Source: Gymnorhina tibicen
Lineage: Eukaryota; Chordata; Aves; Passeriformes; Artamidae
NCBI GenBank assembly: GCA_013399875.1
Contig: VXAZ01007537.1
Location: 938,862-1,002,861, forward strand
Direction of reading: 5' to 3'
Length of the DNA stretch: 64,000 nt
Part shown: piece by piece, positions 13,332 to 26,600 of the stretch
Position numbering within the stretch: the stretch's first letter is position 1
Layout: each line of letters opens with the position of its first letter
Notes under the pieces: model-generated
The model's input: only the letters and a program-made list of their open reading frames with translations
Databases searched by the model: none
What the model was told of the DNA's origin: nothing
Program-made: the position numbers and the translations under genes

Positions 13332-13336
13332 TTACT
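13299..13336. repeat. (ACT)n microsatellite
   Basis: A perfect run of ten ACT units (13301-13330) is followed by ATT ACT. It gives a short poly-Thr stretch in one overlapping ORF, which is an artefact. Confidence 0.97.
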
Positions 13337-13900
13337 TCTTTTAGCCTGGGAGGTTTATTGTATCTATGCAATTAAGAGTTTCCACAGTGAATTGTAGTAC
13401 CCAGATTTTTCTCTTATGTAGAATTTCTATGCTATTAAGTATATTTAAGTAAAGGTGTTGTCAGGTTCAATGTACTTTTAAAGACAGTGTGTAAATGCAT
13501 TATATTTCCAACAATTTTTTTTGACCTTGAAGTCTACAACTTAAGAGACACATACTAAACACACAGAAAAACTGCACAGGGAAAGGGACTAGAAATTCTA
13601 GCATCCAGATCCTGACTCTACTTATGTTTAGGTGTGTTAAAAAACACTGCCTCACACCAAGCAAGAAACACAGGTTTAAGATCTCCACAGGGCTTGGGAA
13701 CTTCATCATCATACACACATGGTAAACGTTAAGCTGGGAAAATTGAAGATTAGAAAACTCTCTCTAAGATCTCTGGTCCTGTATGTCCCATGACAGTACA
13801 TACATTTTTTCTTAGTGTTTAGACTCTCTGCTGGGTATCATTCACATAAAGTCACATGAACTGTCACCCACAAGTGCTGTGCAGTGTGAGAAATCTTTTG
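13337..13900. other. AT-rich unique sequence
   Basis: Between the microsatellite and the solo LTR no repeat or exon was recognised. Confidence 0.5.
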
Positions 13901-13905
13901 GAAGG
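13901..13905. repeat. Target-site duplication of the 13.9 kb LTR, left copy
   Basis: GAAGG directly precedes the LTR edge TGTTATGATCC and is repeated exactly after the other edge at 14717-14721. Five-base duplications are typical of ERVL-type integrations. Confidence 0.8.
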
Positions 13906-14716
13906 TGTTATGATCCAATTATTACTATTATTAAGGTTCTTTAGAAAGTCCTCTGCCCAAATTAAGGTGCAAACGAGACCATATGCCAGTGACAATAATA
14001 TGGGTTTTATTGATGGCAGATATGAGAGAGAGAGAGAGAGAGAGAAAGAAAGAAAGAAAGAAAGAAGTAGAAAATAGGTGGGGAGGACAGAAAGAAAGTG
14101 ACAGGGACAGAATAAGGAAAATGCCACCACTCCGTGGATCCCAACAATGTTCTGTTGATCCTCTCCAGCTGGTCTTCTTGGCAGTGAAGGTCCCCCCAAA
14201 AAGTGTAGAATCTGGTGGGTATATATGCTCAGGCTAGGCAGGCATGTCCGGGTATGTCCCCCTGGGGAAGGGGGGCAGTCTCTTACAGCAGACTCTGGGT
14301 TTGTTGCATCACTGCAGTCCTGTGGGGCAAAGCCTCTCACGTGGATGTCCCGTGGGGTTGGGGGTTCCACAGCTGGGCCAGTTTGTGTAATCACAGGATG
14401 GGTGTTTATTGCCTCTCACCAGAGGTTACACCATGCACCCAAAAACCTCCTCCTCCCCCCTCGGTTGGGGGGAGTCTGTGTAAACCTGGCTTCTGTGAGC
14501 TGTGCTCTGCCCCCACCCCAAATTCAGCTGGAGGCTTTGACCTATTGTGGATGCGTACCTTTCCTTCAGCCTGATATGATTGAACAATGGCTTTCCTTTG
14601 ATCTAATCAGCAGTTCGACTTACAGTCCAAAGTTCTTCAGGGAGGTTTCTGTGGCTGTTGCTTCTTTAAAACTTTATATCAATGGTTGAGGCATGAACTA
14701 TTTTCAGTCTCCGACA
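13906..14716 (-). mobile_element. Complete solo LTR of an endogenous retrovirus, reverse strand
   Basis: The 811-bp block begins TGTTATGATCC and ends TCTCCGACA on the forward strand (TG...CA) and is flanked by the perfect 5-bp duplication GAAGG. On the reverse strand it carries a TATATA element (forward about 14219-14226) and an AATAAA signal (forward TTTATT at 14006-14011), in the right order for U3-R-U5. No retroviral internal region is present. It is therefore a solo LTR left by recombination between two LTRs. A (GA)n(GAAA)n microsatellite at 14024-14066 lies just inside the polyadenylation signal. The ORFs of 119-176 codons overlapping this block have no retroviral similarity that I recognise. 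Confidence 0.88.
14024..14066. repeat. (GA)n(GAAA)n compound microsatellite inside the LTR
   Basis: About eleven GA dinucleotides run into five to six GAAA units. It lies within the solo LTR, 12 bp from its AATAAA signal. Confidence 0.97.
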
Positions 14717-14721
14717 GAAGG
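14717..14721. repeat. Target-site duplication of the 13.9 kb LTR, right copy
   Basis: GAAGG, identical to 13901-13905, directly follows the LTR edge CCGACA. Confidence 0.8.
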
Positions 14722-16100
14722 CCAGAAGGAAGTTCAGAGAACTTGGAGCCAAGCTCAGTAAAAGGTAGGTGGGTCAACTCCTTAGGTTAAATGTCTTCAA
14801 GTATCTGCTAAGATGAGAGGAAAGGCCTTATTAAGAGAAAATTATGGGCTTTCAAGGGTTATATGGATTGGCTTTCTTGTAATAGGGACCTGCTAGGTGT
14901 TAGACTGAACTCTGCTTCATATACAGAGTTAATATAAGATAGGTTGCTCCTTCACAGTACACTCCTTTCATGTCCCAGTAGCAAACCTGATGGATGGAGT
15001 CTTTCAGAAATTTTCAAAGCTCTCCCAAAAATTGCTGCATAATGTCTCTTTTCAGTGTATAACATAGAACTAATCAGCTGAGGCAAACATTGTCTATATG
15101 GTAGAGGTAGTTCAAACCCCCAATACTGAGAAAAATTATGTCCTTGGTTTTCAATGTCTTGAAAGAAGGAAAGGAAAAAAGTTTATACTATGATTCCTAC
15201 CCAAAGGCAATACAATTCCTCTCAGAAAAAAAACAAAAAAGAAAAGAAACCAAAAAACAAACCAAAACCAAACATGAAACAAATAACAAAACAAGAAAGA
15301 GAACAAAATTAGGAACAAAACTCTTGGGTAAGAAAACTGGTAACATTTTCATCAGTTAATATATAACTGGTAAAACCACCAAAACTAATGACGTACCTAC
15401 AAGTTCTTTGAGATCTTTTTTATACTCTAAAGCCTTAGGGGAATCAAAAGCCTCTAGGTGTCAACACTGTAACACTTACTAGAGAAATGAGATCTGCAAA
15501 TTCAACAAAAGTGGAAATGTTCCTTAGTTTAGTTAAACAAGATGTACGCTGGGGAAAAATCCATGTGTGCTTTAGTTCATTGACATTAATGGAATCCTTA
15601 TCAGAGCTGAATCCATTGGAAATTCTAGAGTAGAATATTACTATATAAGAAATAAATTCCTTAAATTTTGCTTTAGTTATTTCTTTGTAAATTATTTATA
15701 TATTCAAGTACTTTAATTTTATTATCTGTTTATTCTCAAGTTATTTTGGCTAGATGAAGTACAAAAATCCTTATTTTATTTACATTTTTCACTTAGCATT
15801 CATTTCTTCAATAAACCCTAATCGATTGTAATGGGAAACTTTACTTGGAAAGAAAGCAATGTTTTAGTTTTCCAGGTCAAAAGCACTTATCATTTTAAAA
15901 TATAAACTTGTCTTTAGATCTTATTCTTATTTTGTCTTTAATTTTTTCTTTTTTTAATTACTCCAAGACACATGTTTAACAAATCTGTGCTAAATATCTT
16001 TTCAACTGATTATCTTGTACAAGGAAAATTTTTGACTTGCAAACTTGTTTTGAAATGGGAAAATTCCTCTCGATCTGGACCATTTTTAATTTGCATAAAG
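14722..16100. other. AT-rich unique sequence with an A-rich tract
   Basis: No gene or transposon was recognised. An imperfect A-rich tract with AAAC/AAAG units occupies about 15222-15305 and gives a lysine-rich artefact ORF. Confidence 0.55.
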
Positions 16101-16375
16101 ATCATAGAGTCATGGAATGGTTTGGGTTGGAAAGAACTTTAAAGATCATCAAGTCCCAACCCCCTGCCAAAAGCAGGGACACCTTCCACTAGACCAGGCT
16201 GCTCAGGGCCCCATCCAGCCCGGCCTTGAGCACTGACAAGGATGAAGCATGCACAGCATCTCTTAGCAACTTGTTCCAGTGCCTCACAATCCTCATAGGA
16301 AAGAATTTATTCCTGATATCTAATTTAAATCTTAAAGCTGTGCTATCTAACTGAACTGATAGGTGCTGACATGTG
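16101..16375 (-). mobile_element. CR1 LINE 3' end, reverse strand
   Basis: The forward strand starts with the reversed CR1 terminal octamers (ATCATAGAGTCATGGAATGG) and continues through CTAGACCAGGCTGCTCAG and TGTTCCAGTGCCTCACAAT. On the reverse strand an open frame over about 16190-16370 reads as the ORF2 C terminus, with LDIRNKFF, RHWNKLLRDAV and LDGALSSLV. These fit the remembered CR1 pattern LDIRKxFF...[11 protein letters not shown]...LDGALSNLV. The copy is 5'-truncated just beyond this, as most CR1 insertions are. It is one of the better-preserved copies here. Confidence 0.93.
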
Positions 16376-19300
16376 GTACTGGCAGACTTTTTCTTCTTTA
16401 AATATTTAATTTCCCTTGATATTAACAGCATATGGAGAGTATTTACATTTGCTGCTTGCAGCTTCTTAATTATGACACTGTATTTTTTTTCAGCTGCTGT
16501 ATTTATGGTTGACTTTCCTGTCCATTTGTAATTGCTTGGTTTTATATTGATCTATAAAACTACTGTACCAAAACCTTCAATTTTATTGAGATTTAGAATA
16601 ATTGTGAAGTTTATTGCTGATGAGAAGATTTCTGAGACATTTTAAAATTTTGTTTTTATTGTGAGTTTTTCTCCACAGTTCTGAGAGTGTTCACAGAACT
16701 CATACAGTGTAAAAGTAAGCAGCATATAGGGACTGCTTGATTCTGATATATTCTACTCTGAAATTAAAAAACCGCTTTGCTACTGAATTAACTGAGGACT
16801 CAAACTCCTTTTCGCTTAAGCGCAAGATGTATTTTTAATTATTTATTCACGTGGCCTTTGAAAAACCTATTGTTAAACATTTTCTTTGCTCTTTAATTTG
16901 CTTGGGAACCTGGAACGCGCTTTGTAACATATTTTGTAATATTTGAAAATGCTGGGAAAAAAAGACAATTTAATATTTGATGAAAGTTGAGGGCAATTTC
17001 ATCTGATAAATTCTTGTCATGCATGTATATGTAAACCAAATCCTTTTCCAGATGCTAAATTATAACAAAGGAAGCAGCTGGGACTGATTTCTGATTCTGC
17101 AAGGGCTGTAAACAAAAACTTTGCATGAGAGAGGAGAGATGGAGAGACATCAGCATAGTTTCCTAAAGTAAAAACTTTTTAATTAAAACTGCATACAAGG
17201 GTGAGAAAGCATTGGGTAAGGAGAGCTGCCATGGCTTCTGTCGTACAAGGAAATTAAACCAGAAGGTACACAGGGAACATGGGTTTCTCTTACCAAATCC
17301 AAAGCCGGTTTTACCGCAAGTCTGAGAGGAAATGGTCTCCAGCCCTGCTGTAACTAGAAAGGCTTTTTCGAGTCCTTGAACATCTCATGCATGTAGGCCA
17401 GTGCCTGTAAACAATAGGGTGCCAGTAGGTGGTAATGGAAATAAATAACCTCTAAATATCGTAGCTAAGGAAGTTAGGTCATTCTGAGTAAGGCAACAGA
17501 AAACGGTGTCCCACATCAATCAACGGAAGCAATTGCATATTATGGAACCACAAATTTGCTTTAAGTACTTCAGGTGTCACACTTTGTGCAGCTGTTCCAC
17601 TACCATGTCCCTGCTTACCTTTCATTGTGCTAGACTAAACTAGTCAAGCTCTTTAATTTCCTCTCAAAAGATAGGGTCTCCCTTTCCTTTATAGCTTTTT
17701 TTGTACTGATCCTCATTCAAATTATTCTGTACATGGTTAGAAATGTCCACGGCCCTCCAGGCACATGTTCACCAGCTATACAGCTTCCCTGCGTCTACTC
17801 CTGAATGCCTTGCTTTATGTATAGTCCAGGCATACCTTCACTGGTTTACCACTCATATATGAGGGGAGTATGAGGGCCCAGTAGCAACTGGATCTCGTAC
17901 ATTCTACTTCTGTATGGAAGGTGGCAGAACTGACTACTTGTGATGGAAGTACAACACTTCATTTCAACACACTATACATTGTGTGGTTGAAATGAATATC
18001 ATTATAGGCACCATGAATGAGGTGAATTGTGTGCCATCTAAATGCTTAACTCAGCAGCATGTTTACCTCTAGCCTGAGTTGTATGACACTCAGTTGTACA
18101 ATATTCAGTTAGTTACTAGGATCTTCCATTTAATTTTTTTGCCTGATTCATTCATTCTTCAAAAAAAAAAGTGAAGTATTTCTGTATTTTATAAGCCTCA
18201 TCACTCCCGTATTACAGGAATCAGGACTAAGGATGGAGAAATCCACTTTTCCTGCATAAAGGCATTTGGAATCAGGTCTTCAAGCATTTGTATTTCAGGC
18301 ACTGAGCTGAGGGATAATCTTAAAGGATGACACTATAAAACCTGGGGACAGCCATAGTGGAAAGCAACATGAAATAGCTGTTGCTTGCAAGCATGCAGCA
18401 GGAAAAACTGTGGATGTTGTGTGCAATATGACGCTAGCAAAACAGTGAAAAATCTAGGCTCTCAGGATATGCTTATTGATTGGGGCTGCTGTACAGACTA
18501 GAAACTGTATTTCTTCATGAGTGGGAAAAAACTTGCACAAAATCCCCAATATTTACCCCAACGTATTTTGAGTATTTTGCCATATTGCTGACTGTGCAAG
18601 CTTTAATATGCAGTGCCTTTGCAATGGGTATATAACAAAGACTTCATTCTATTTCTCCTCATTTATTTGTTTGGTTTGGTTGGGTATGAAGAATTAGCAG
18701 TGACACAGAACCAGAATTTCCTAATTTGAACTCAAAGTCAATATGACATCTGAAGACATTTAATGTCCTTAGTTACTGAGATGGAAAAAATCCAAGCTAC
18801 AAACTTATGTAGAACTGGAAACACTGAAGACAGCTCAGCACTTAATGCAAGGAATATTATTATAAGCATCAAAGGAGAAAGGAATTTTATAGTTGAATTT
18901 CTTATCAGGAGACATGATAACAGCCTTTGCTTTCTACACTGGTTATTGAGGATGATTTTTCTTAGCATAATCGCAGATCCTTGAATGGGTTATTCTTTTC
19001 CACTTTGTATATTAATCACACACGCTTCTTGTGACAGATCTGTCTCTTAATACAGATGAACAATCAGGGACCTTCTGCTCTGGTTACTGTGGTTTTCACA
19101 ATATAAGAACACAAATAATGATTTCAGTTCACTAGTACAAAAGAGGTATTTCTTCAGAACTATGATGCTTTATATGATCAGAGAATGATCATTAGAACTA
19201 GAACATCAGCCTGCACTGTGGCATGTGTTATGAACAGAGCTGCATGAAAATTAATTTTTCCTTCTTTCCCATCTGTTTGAATTGTAATTGAAACTGCTAG

Positions 19301-20216
19301 TTCTTCTGGAAAGCCTTCTGTCTTCCAGCACCCTATTTGTAAGCTGTGGGACTTGTTTCAGTTCCAGCTAATTTCACATATTGCTTAAATTAGGAAGAGT
19401 GGGGCACCTTTTCTGTCAGGTGAAGGTACAGGAACTTCCAAAAGGTAATTCAGACCACTTTAGAACTGAATCACATTCTGGAGGTATTGACAGTCCAGGG
19501 CAGTAATGCATCTGACTTAGACTGCTTAGTTAGATGACTCAAGGAAAATGGATTGGATTGAGGCTACAATGTGCAACAGGGACATAGACTTTTGTGAGAT
19601 GGATCACAGAGAAAACAAACTTTGGAAAATGAAGACAAATTAAAAAAAAAAAAAAATCATGGTGCAGTGAGTTATAAGCTGAGATAGAAAACAGGGAAAT
19701 GAAAAAGAGAGTTACACAAGTTGAAGATATTCACACTTGAACATGCATGAATTATGGCACCTGGAAACTAGTCCATGTATGCATGAACTCTTAAAAACAG
19801 TACTTGGAAACATCATTCCTGTACGTTCTTGTGCACTTTCTTTCATGAGAAAAAGACTGGCTTAGTGGAGGAAAAAGTGACATAGATGCCTTCACAGTTG
19901 TTTGGAGGAAAAAGAAGAGGATCAGAATGAGGCAAGGTGGCAGGAGGATTCACTGTTTGTCCAACATCACAACACATATCTAAATGCAAAAGGGAAAATT
20001 CTAAAACATTTGAAAGAGAAAAAGATTACTTTAGTCACCAAAGACAAGGGAAAACTACTAGAGTGAGGAACTGAAACTAGGTCCTCTGCTATAAAGGTAA
20101 ATGGCTACTTTTTTAAAGATGTTACAGAGTATCTTATGTAGCACAAGAAAAATATTTGTCCTTTTACTTGATAGTACTTTGAAATTTCTAGTATATCCAG
20201 CTGAGATCCTACACAG
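16376..20216. other. AT-rich unique sequence, no gene recognised
   Basis: No repeat family or exon was seen. A run of fourteen A at about 19641-19654 and shorter A runs near 18162 are present without a recognisable retrocopy in front of them. Confidence 0.55.
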
Positions 20217-20221
20217 TACGC
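20217..20221. repeat. Probable target-site duplication of the 20.2 kb LTR, left copy
   Basis: TACGC precedes the LTR. The right-hand copy at 20665-20669 is TATGC. The single difference is what methyl-CpG decay of TACGC would produce. Confidence 0.55.
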
Positions 20222-20664
20222 TGTTTAGGGATGGTACTCTCCAATTTAGTGCTCCCACTAAGACTCTCCAAACCACTGCCTCTTGCTCACTTGCTGTTCC
20301 CCCCTCCACCTCCCCCTCCTGTGGCAGGACAGAGAGGAGAGTTGGAGGCACAAAAGGTAAAGATCATGGGTTGAGATAAAAACAATTTATTGTGAACAGC
20401 AATGAACAAAAGAAAACTAACAGTAACAGCAACAATACTAATGATGTAGGGTATGAGAAAGAGGTGAACGAACTCACACAGAAATAACAATTCCCTACTG
20501 CTCCCTCCACCATGCTGCACTAATTCAGGAAGGATCCCTTCTCCCTGTAAGACTCCCTTCCCCCTACCCCTGGCAATGACATGAGGTGGTGCAGAATGAC
20601 CTCTGAGTCCTGCCCCCTCCCAGGTACTGCAAAATTTAACTCTGTCCTGGCTGGGACTAGGATA
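20222..20664 (-). mobile_element. LTR of a widespread passerine ERV family, reverse strand
   Basis: On the reverse strand the LTR opens TATCCTAGTCCCAGCCAGG, a decayed form of the remembered TGTCCTGGTTTCAGCTGGG start, and runs on with ACAGAGTTAA. It continues with ATAAATTGTTTTTATCTCAA and a segment ending CCATCCCTAAACA. The same skeleton occurs in the LTRs at 42031 and 53034 in this window. At 443 bp it is shorter than the remembered full consensus; most of U3 is missing. The flanks TACGC/TATGC look like a 5-bp duplication with one CpG change. Confidence 0.78.
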
Positions 20665-20669
20665 TATGC
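20665..20669. repeat. Probable target-site duplication of the 20.2 kb LTR, right copy
   Basis: TATGC, the partner of TACGC at 20217-20221. Confidence 0.55.
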
Positions 20670-23600
20670 AAACAGTAGAGTCATAATTTGCTCATAATTG
20701 CACAAAAGGTAGAATAATCCTATACAGCCCTCCCAACAACAAACAATCCCAAGATTTACATCATCCAATCTGGATAGAGTAAAAGGGTATGCACACAACA
20801 CACCTTTACTCTTTTAAATGTAGTTGTGACAATACTGTGAACAAGGATAAAATCTTAAAACATCAATTGACCTCCAGCCAGGTTCACACCCAGAGAACTT
20901 CAAGGAATTAAAAAAAAGAGTTGTCTATTCTTGTGAATTGCCAAAATTCTCAGTCTTGCTAAAGTCAAGAAAAACAACCCAAAATAAAAGTACTAGCCAA
21001 TTACTTGCTGACAGGATTTTGGTAGATTTGTCTGGGGACTGGTACTCCAAAACCTGCAGTCTTTGAGACTTTCCCTGAAACAGCTGGGTCCTGCTGAGAA
21101 GTTACTTGATTAACAAGACCCCTGCTTCAATCCAGGATAAGTTTGTACGTGCCTGTGACATCTCTCACTTTAGGTCTACGTCCCTTCAGGAGGGAGTCTG
21201 GTGTTGTTAGTTAACTTTTCTACCTGCAGCCAAATGTCTTTATTTACAAGCCTCAGAAGGCTTCTCTGTTTCTTTTGTTCCTACCCTCACCTCCTGATCT
21301 TCCCCTGGCTGTCAGCAAGTTTTGGCCCAAAGTCCACACCACCCTTTTTTTTAATGTTTTCTCTTGTTCTCTTTCCATTTGCTACTTTGCCCATTTCTAA
21401 AAAAATCTGTCAACACTTTTATCCCTCCCTTGTGAACTACTTTTCCAACTTCATTTGTTCCCACAGCAGCAGCAATAACAAAATGAAAATAACGGTTTGT
21501 AAAAATTCACAGACTGCTTTCAAATGAATGGCAAAATTCAGAAAAATAGGTAACATCGGCCTGGTTTTGATAAATGTATCCCAGATTTTTCCCCAGACAT
21601 GAACAGGCACACGATTTGCTCTACTTGCCCAAGCTGACCGCTAGAATTAATTTTAAAAAACTGTAGGAAATAAGCCATCTAAGAACAAAATAGAGATCAA
21701 GCAAGTCACATTTCTGTGCTGACCTTCACTTCAACATGGAAATCATAGTAATGAAAAGATAAATGCTTGTGAAAATGGGGTAGAGTTAGTGAAATTAATC
21801 ATATTTCTCCTACAGACATAGGAACCCAAAGAATCAGTGAAATTTTTTACATTATTTGTAGATTTTAGCTAGGACTTTACAAAATATGTAAGAAAGCACT
21901 TATATCCTCCACTTGATGTTTGTTTAAGCACCTCATTTAGGTAAAATTCTGCATATCTAAAGTTTGGGCTACAAATTTGCCTTTTAATTTAATCGAAAAT
22001 TTCCTTTACAGTTGAAGGGAGGATAAGAAAATAGGAGACAATTCACATGGCCAGAGTTTCACACTTGACTGTTACATGGCATGAATACTCTTGCCTTCAG
22101 TGTCAGTTTCAAAATTTTTCTGTCATTGCAGCTGGGACTCTCAAGCAGTTCAGGTTTGAGGAGAGAAGAGCCTGGAGGACTACCAGCCTTAAAGTGGTTG
22201 TTGCCTAACTGGCTTGGCCTAGGCAGTATTTCCATGCAAAACTAAAATATGTGTCCATCTATTCTGAGATTTAACTGTATCTTAACCAGGTTCTTGCTGC
22301 ACAAAAACCATCTTTGAAACCCCTATCATGCCCCACTTTTATGGAATGACATCCACTATATGGGTTTGCAGTTTTTATAGTGATACAGGTTTACTGTGTG
22401 GTGGGAGTGACAAATAGCATAGACAGATTATATATTCAGTTAAAAAAAAAAAGAGATCTAATAGTAGTGAGGTAATAATCAGGAATTATTTAGCCTGATG
22501 GAATGACAAAACTGAAGTCCTCTGAATGAAGGTGAGTAAAAGCTACAAACTCCATAGAAAATTAAGATGGTCATGCATCAGAGTGACCAGTGCTGGCAAA
22601 AAAAGCAGTTATGGATCATTCTGTTGTAAAATTTGATTTGTGTGATCTTATAGAAATCTCTTTCAAATTCAATTAATTGAATTTCAATTTAAAAATGAAT
22701 TTCAATTAATTTTATAAATTAAAATTTTATTCAAAAGCAACCCCTCATTACCCCCCATTTTTTAACAATACTTCAACAAGGGATAATATCAAGTGTTAAA
22801 AAAATGAGCACAACTATTAAAATAACATCATTGAGAAACATGGAAACATATTTTCTCTGGGAATAATTTCCCTGATTTTTATTTCATATCAAATCTCCCA
22901 GTGATGACCCATAAATGTTAGTTCTTATGAGAAATACAGGTAGTACATATAACTCCCTGTGCCTTTAAAAACAGCTTGTCAAGGTGACTTAGCATAACAA
23001 AATAGAAGACATACTTTAGGAGAGTGACACCATACTCAAAATACCTTTGAGTAGCTCTGTTCGTATTCATTACAATCAACAACATAATGCAGCTCAGGAT
23101 GCTTGATAAAGGCATTACTTAGAATATCACTGCTTTTGTACTAAACAAGTTACAACAGAAAACTGTATTTGTAAAAATTACCTAATCATCAGCCAATTTA
23201 GATAAGACCATTGCTTTATTGTTCATTACAAGTATCTGAGCCTTTGCCAAGGGTGAAAGTGTTATACCAAAGATTATATCAAATGTTTCATCATGCTTTT
23301 AAAATGCCATTTTATCACTTACATGTCATAAATTTAACCTGTCACCCAGACTCTCTGCTACACTGGCACATTTTGCTGTATTTTTCATTAAATTCTTAAA
23401 TCACAAGTATCCAGGAGATAGCAGACCTTAAAACTGTCTTTAGTTGAAAAGGCTGTTAAATATAAGATAGATTGTTGTGTTTTATGCCAAGTACATCATA
23501 GTTTATTAATACACATTATTGGTAGGGATAGAAAAGGTCAGCACCAAAATAATTTCTTTTTCAGTATCTATTTGGTACACACGTTGCTGTTTGACAGTGA

Positions 23601-26600
23601 TAGACTTTGTGGGTAATTAGTGGTGTTACCAAATGCTGCTGTGGAATTTGTTTACAGGTACAGCAAACATCCCTGAAGTAATACAACTTTACTGAAAGGT
23701 GTTGATATAGTGCACATGGTCCAGCATTGGAATTAGTTGTCAGTCTCTGTTCAGGTTTGGGGACTGGTGCTGAAAAAAGAGAGACTTGTACCTATCATTT
23801 AGGAATTGCACCATCTAGGGTCACTGACAAGTTTAAAGACTTGGGAATGTAAAGATTACAGGAATCAGATTCACAGGAGCCCCCACTGTGATCAGGTAGC
23901 TACTTAAACCAGGGTGTCAGAAGTGCCAGTGGAAACTTCTCCTGCCTTTTAATGGGCCTCCAGTCAAACTGGTAAATTAGGTGATCTCTGAAACCTGGTG
24001 TCACCCCACATGCCAGATAATTCAATGAATATTGTTGTCACATACAGCGGGATAGACAGGGCTGGCTCTCTGCCTGAGCTGCAGAATGAATGCATAGATT
24101 TGGAACAAATCAAAGGTTTTAATGGGGATGTTCCATTTCTCAGGAAGCTTCACTCAAACCCTGGTTTATCAGCTACTTACATAGCACGCTGTTCTCCAGG
24201 AAGGCTGTCTTGAAAATACTTCCTAGCTTAGCTTCTGCTGTCATGATATTTAAGGGAATACTGGTTTTCAAGATGCCTTTGCATGTAAGTTACTCATAAC
24301 TATATGCAGCTCCTGGATGTTTCACTTCCAGGGAGATCACCTTGAGTTGGCAGCAAAAACCACACAATTTACTCTGGATGGTGTAAGTGCTGTCCCATCT
24401 AGAAAGGAGTAAAAGCTTTCTGGCAATATGAATATTGAACAAAGATATTAGTTAGTGAATCTCAAACAGATGTATCTGCTTTTTGTGGTGAACCCTACCA
24501 TGACCTGTTCCCAAGCTTCTGGGAAGAGAAGCTGGTGAACCCAGGCAGTTCAGTGCAGAACCAAGGAGACAAGTCATCCTGGGTGTATAAGTTAGATAGG
24601 TATATTTCTATGGTGCTGTTATTCAGTTAATAATGCATTGTCCTATTTCATTACTGTCAGACTTATTTGACATTGCTGTCTTTAGACAGTGTTCCCAGAC
24701 TTATTTTGAAGGGAGCTCATTAAAATGTGTCTGCATGCCTGATATAGATTCTGGCCTGTATAATTTCATAGATGCAATTCTTCGCCTTATATATTATTTA
24801 AATACGTGACTTATTTTACAGCCCTTTTAAAAACTCTATACTACTCACAGAGGAGAGGACCATTCTCCAAGTTCTTTTAAAACTAAAGAAATGAACAGGA
24901 GCAAAGAACCATTATAAGTCTGTAGTATTTAAAATGTTAAAAAAACATAAAAGTACACATCAATGAAAACATAGTTGTTTAATTTCTGTTTTCTGGCAGA
25001 CATCCACACAAAATATGGGCAGTAATGCAATTAGAAACAATGCTTAATTTTTAAGCACATCTTACACTCACAGAAAATATTAACCACTAATTGCAAGCTG
25101 AGAAGACAGAATGGCAGAAGCTGGTGAAGCTGCAGGTTTGTTGTCCCTATTAAAATCAAACCACATTCCTTTAGTCAAGTCTGCATTAAAATGAGTGCAA
25201 GTAAAACAGGTGGCCAAAGTCACAAGGTTCCAGCATTTTTAAATGTCTGTGTAAATATCTATTACATTTATCTTGATTAAAAAAATAGGAAAAATCAACT
25301 ATACTAATCAAAACTAACTTAGAGCAGAAGGTTATAAACTGTACTATTTTGGAACTATAGAAGATTGAAATGCTTATTCTGCTCAACTTTGTATTTTTTA
25401 AAGGTAACTGCAGAGTTCTAATCCAGAGTTTGGTCTGAATCCAAGATTTTTCAGAATGACAGGTAGTTCAGATTTGATTTTTCAGTTCAGTGCCTTTCCT
25501 AATTATAACTCAATAAATAACACCAATGAGCATACCATGGTAGTTTCCATGAGAATTTTCCAATGGAAGAGGTATTCTCTGCATCTTCGACCAAAACAAG
25601 GTAGAGCTATCTGAAAGGAACATTTGTTACAGTTAGAGTAAACCGCTGGATTTTTCAGGGCTTTTATACATGTATTACTTTAGAATAAAGAAAACAATCA
25701 AATGCATTTCAGAATGTTATCTTCCCTCCCCCCCACACTTATTTTCTCTACTTACAGAAAAGTTTAAAACATAAAAATGTTTTTGAAGCTTCAAAGTCCC
25801 AACACACATTTTATTTTTGCTTGGCAGCATAGCCTAAGATAAGACTCATGGAGTTTGCAAGCACTTCAATGGGCTTTTGAGCGAATCCTTTTTGAATGGG
25901 CTTTCTAAATTTGGAAACATCTTGATCTCATTAACACTGTAAATCAAAACAGTACTCAGACCTGCTATTACTCAAGGTTTTAATCATTGTTTCTAAATAA
26001 ATTCATATATGTCCCAGAGTTGAAACCCAATATAAAAAGTCAGAGTAATACATGGCAAGAGAATGTGAACTAGATTTTTTAATTTGGGGGTCTTTTTTTC
26101 AGTGTTCTATCTGTAGAAAAAATTTTTGTCAAAATTTGATGGAGTAGGAAGAGAAAAATGCTGTCACAATTTTTATTCCATCTGTGTTCTTTTATGTCAA
26201 CACCTATCCAACCTTCCTCATAAAATTTCATTTGGCAGATAGCCTAGAAAAATAATGTTTTCAGGTTTAGAGTCTTAAAAATTTATTATTTATTTTTTAT
26301 TTAAACATTATTGTTAACGTGTATCATTGTATAAACTGGAAAACCCTGTTTTCATTATATACTGTCTTGTCTTTCAGTAGAAAATATTAACATAATATTG
26401 CCCCAGAATTCACTTATAGCTATAAGGGGAAACAAAATGATATGTTGATAACAGATTAAGCATATAATACGCAAAGCCTAAGGCTTTTACTCTCAGGAGA
26501 CATTACATTTCCATGGCAATACCAGGATATAATATAAATAAATGAAGAGTTACAGTCTGCTAGTCAGGCATGCTGTATTGGATTTAAGGCATATTAACTA

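Noticed and set aside
13864..14689. ORFs of 119-176 codons on both strands as genes
   Set aside because: They lie inside the solo LTR and exist because that sequence is GC-richer. They show no known protein motif.
15138..15359. Lysine-rich 73-codon ORF
   Set aside because: It is the translation of an A-rich low-complexity tract.
19600..19660. Poly-A run as the tail of a processed pseudogene
   Set aside because: No coding-like sequence or polyadenylation signal was seen upstream, and there is no flanking duplication.
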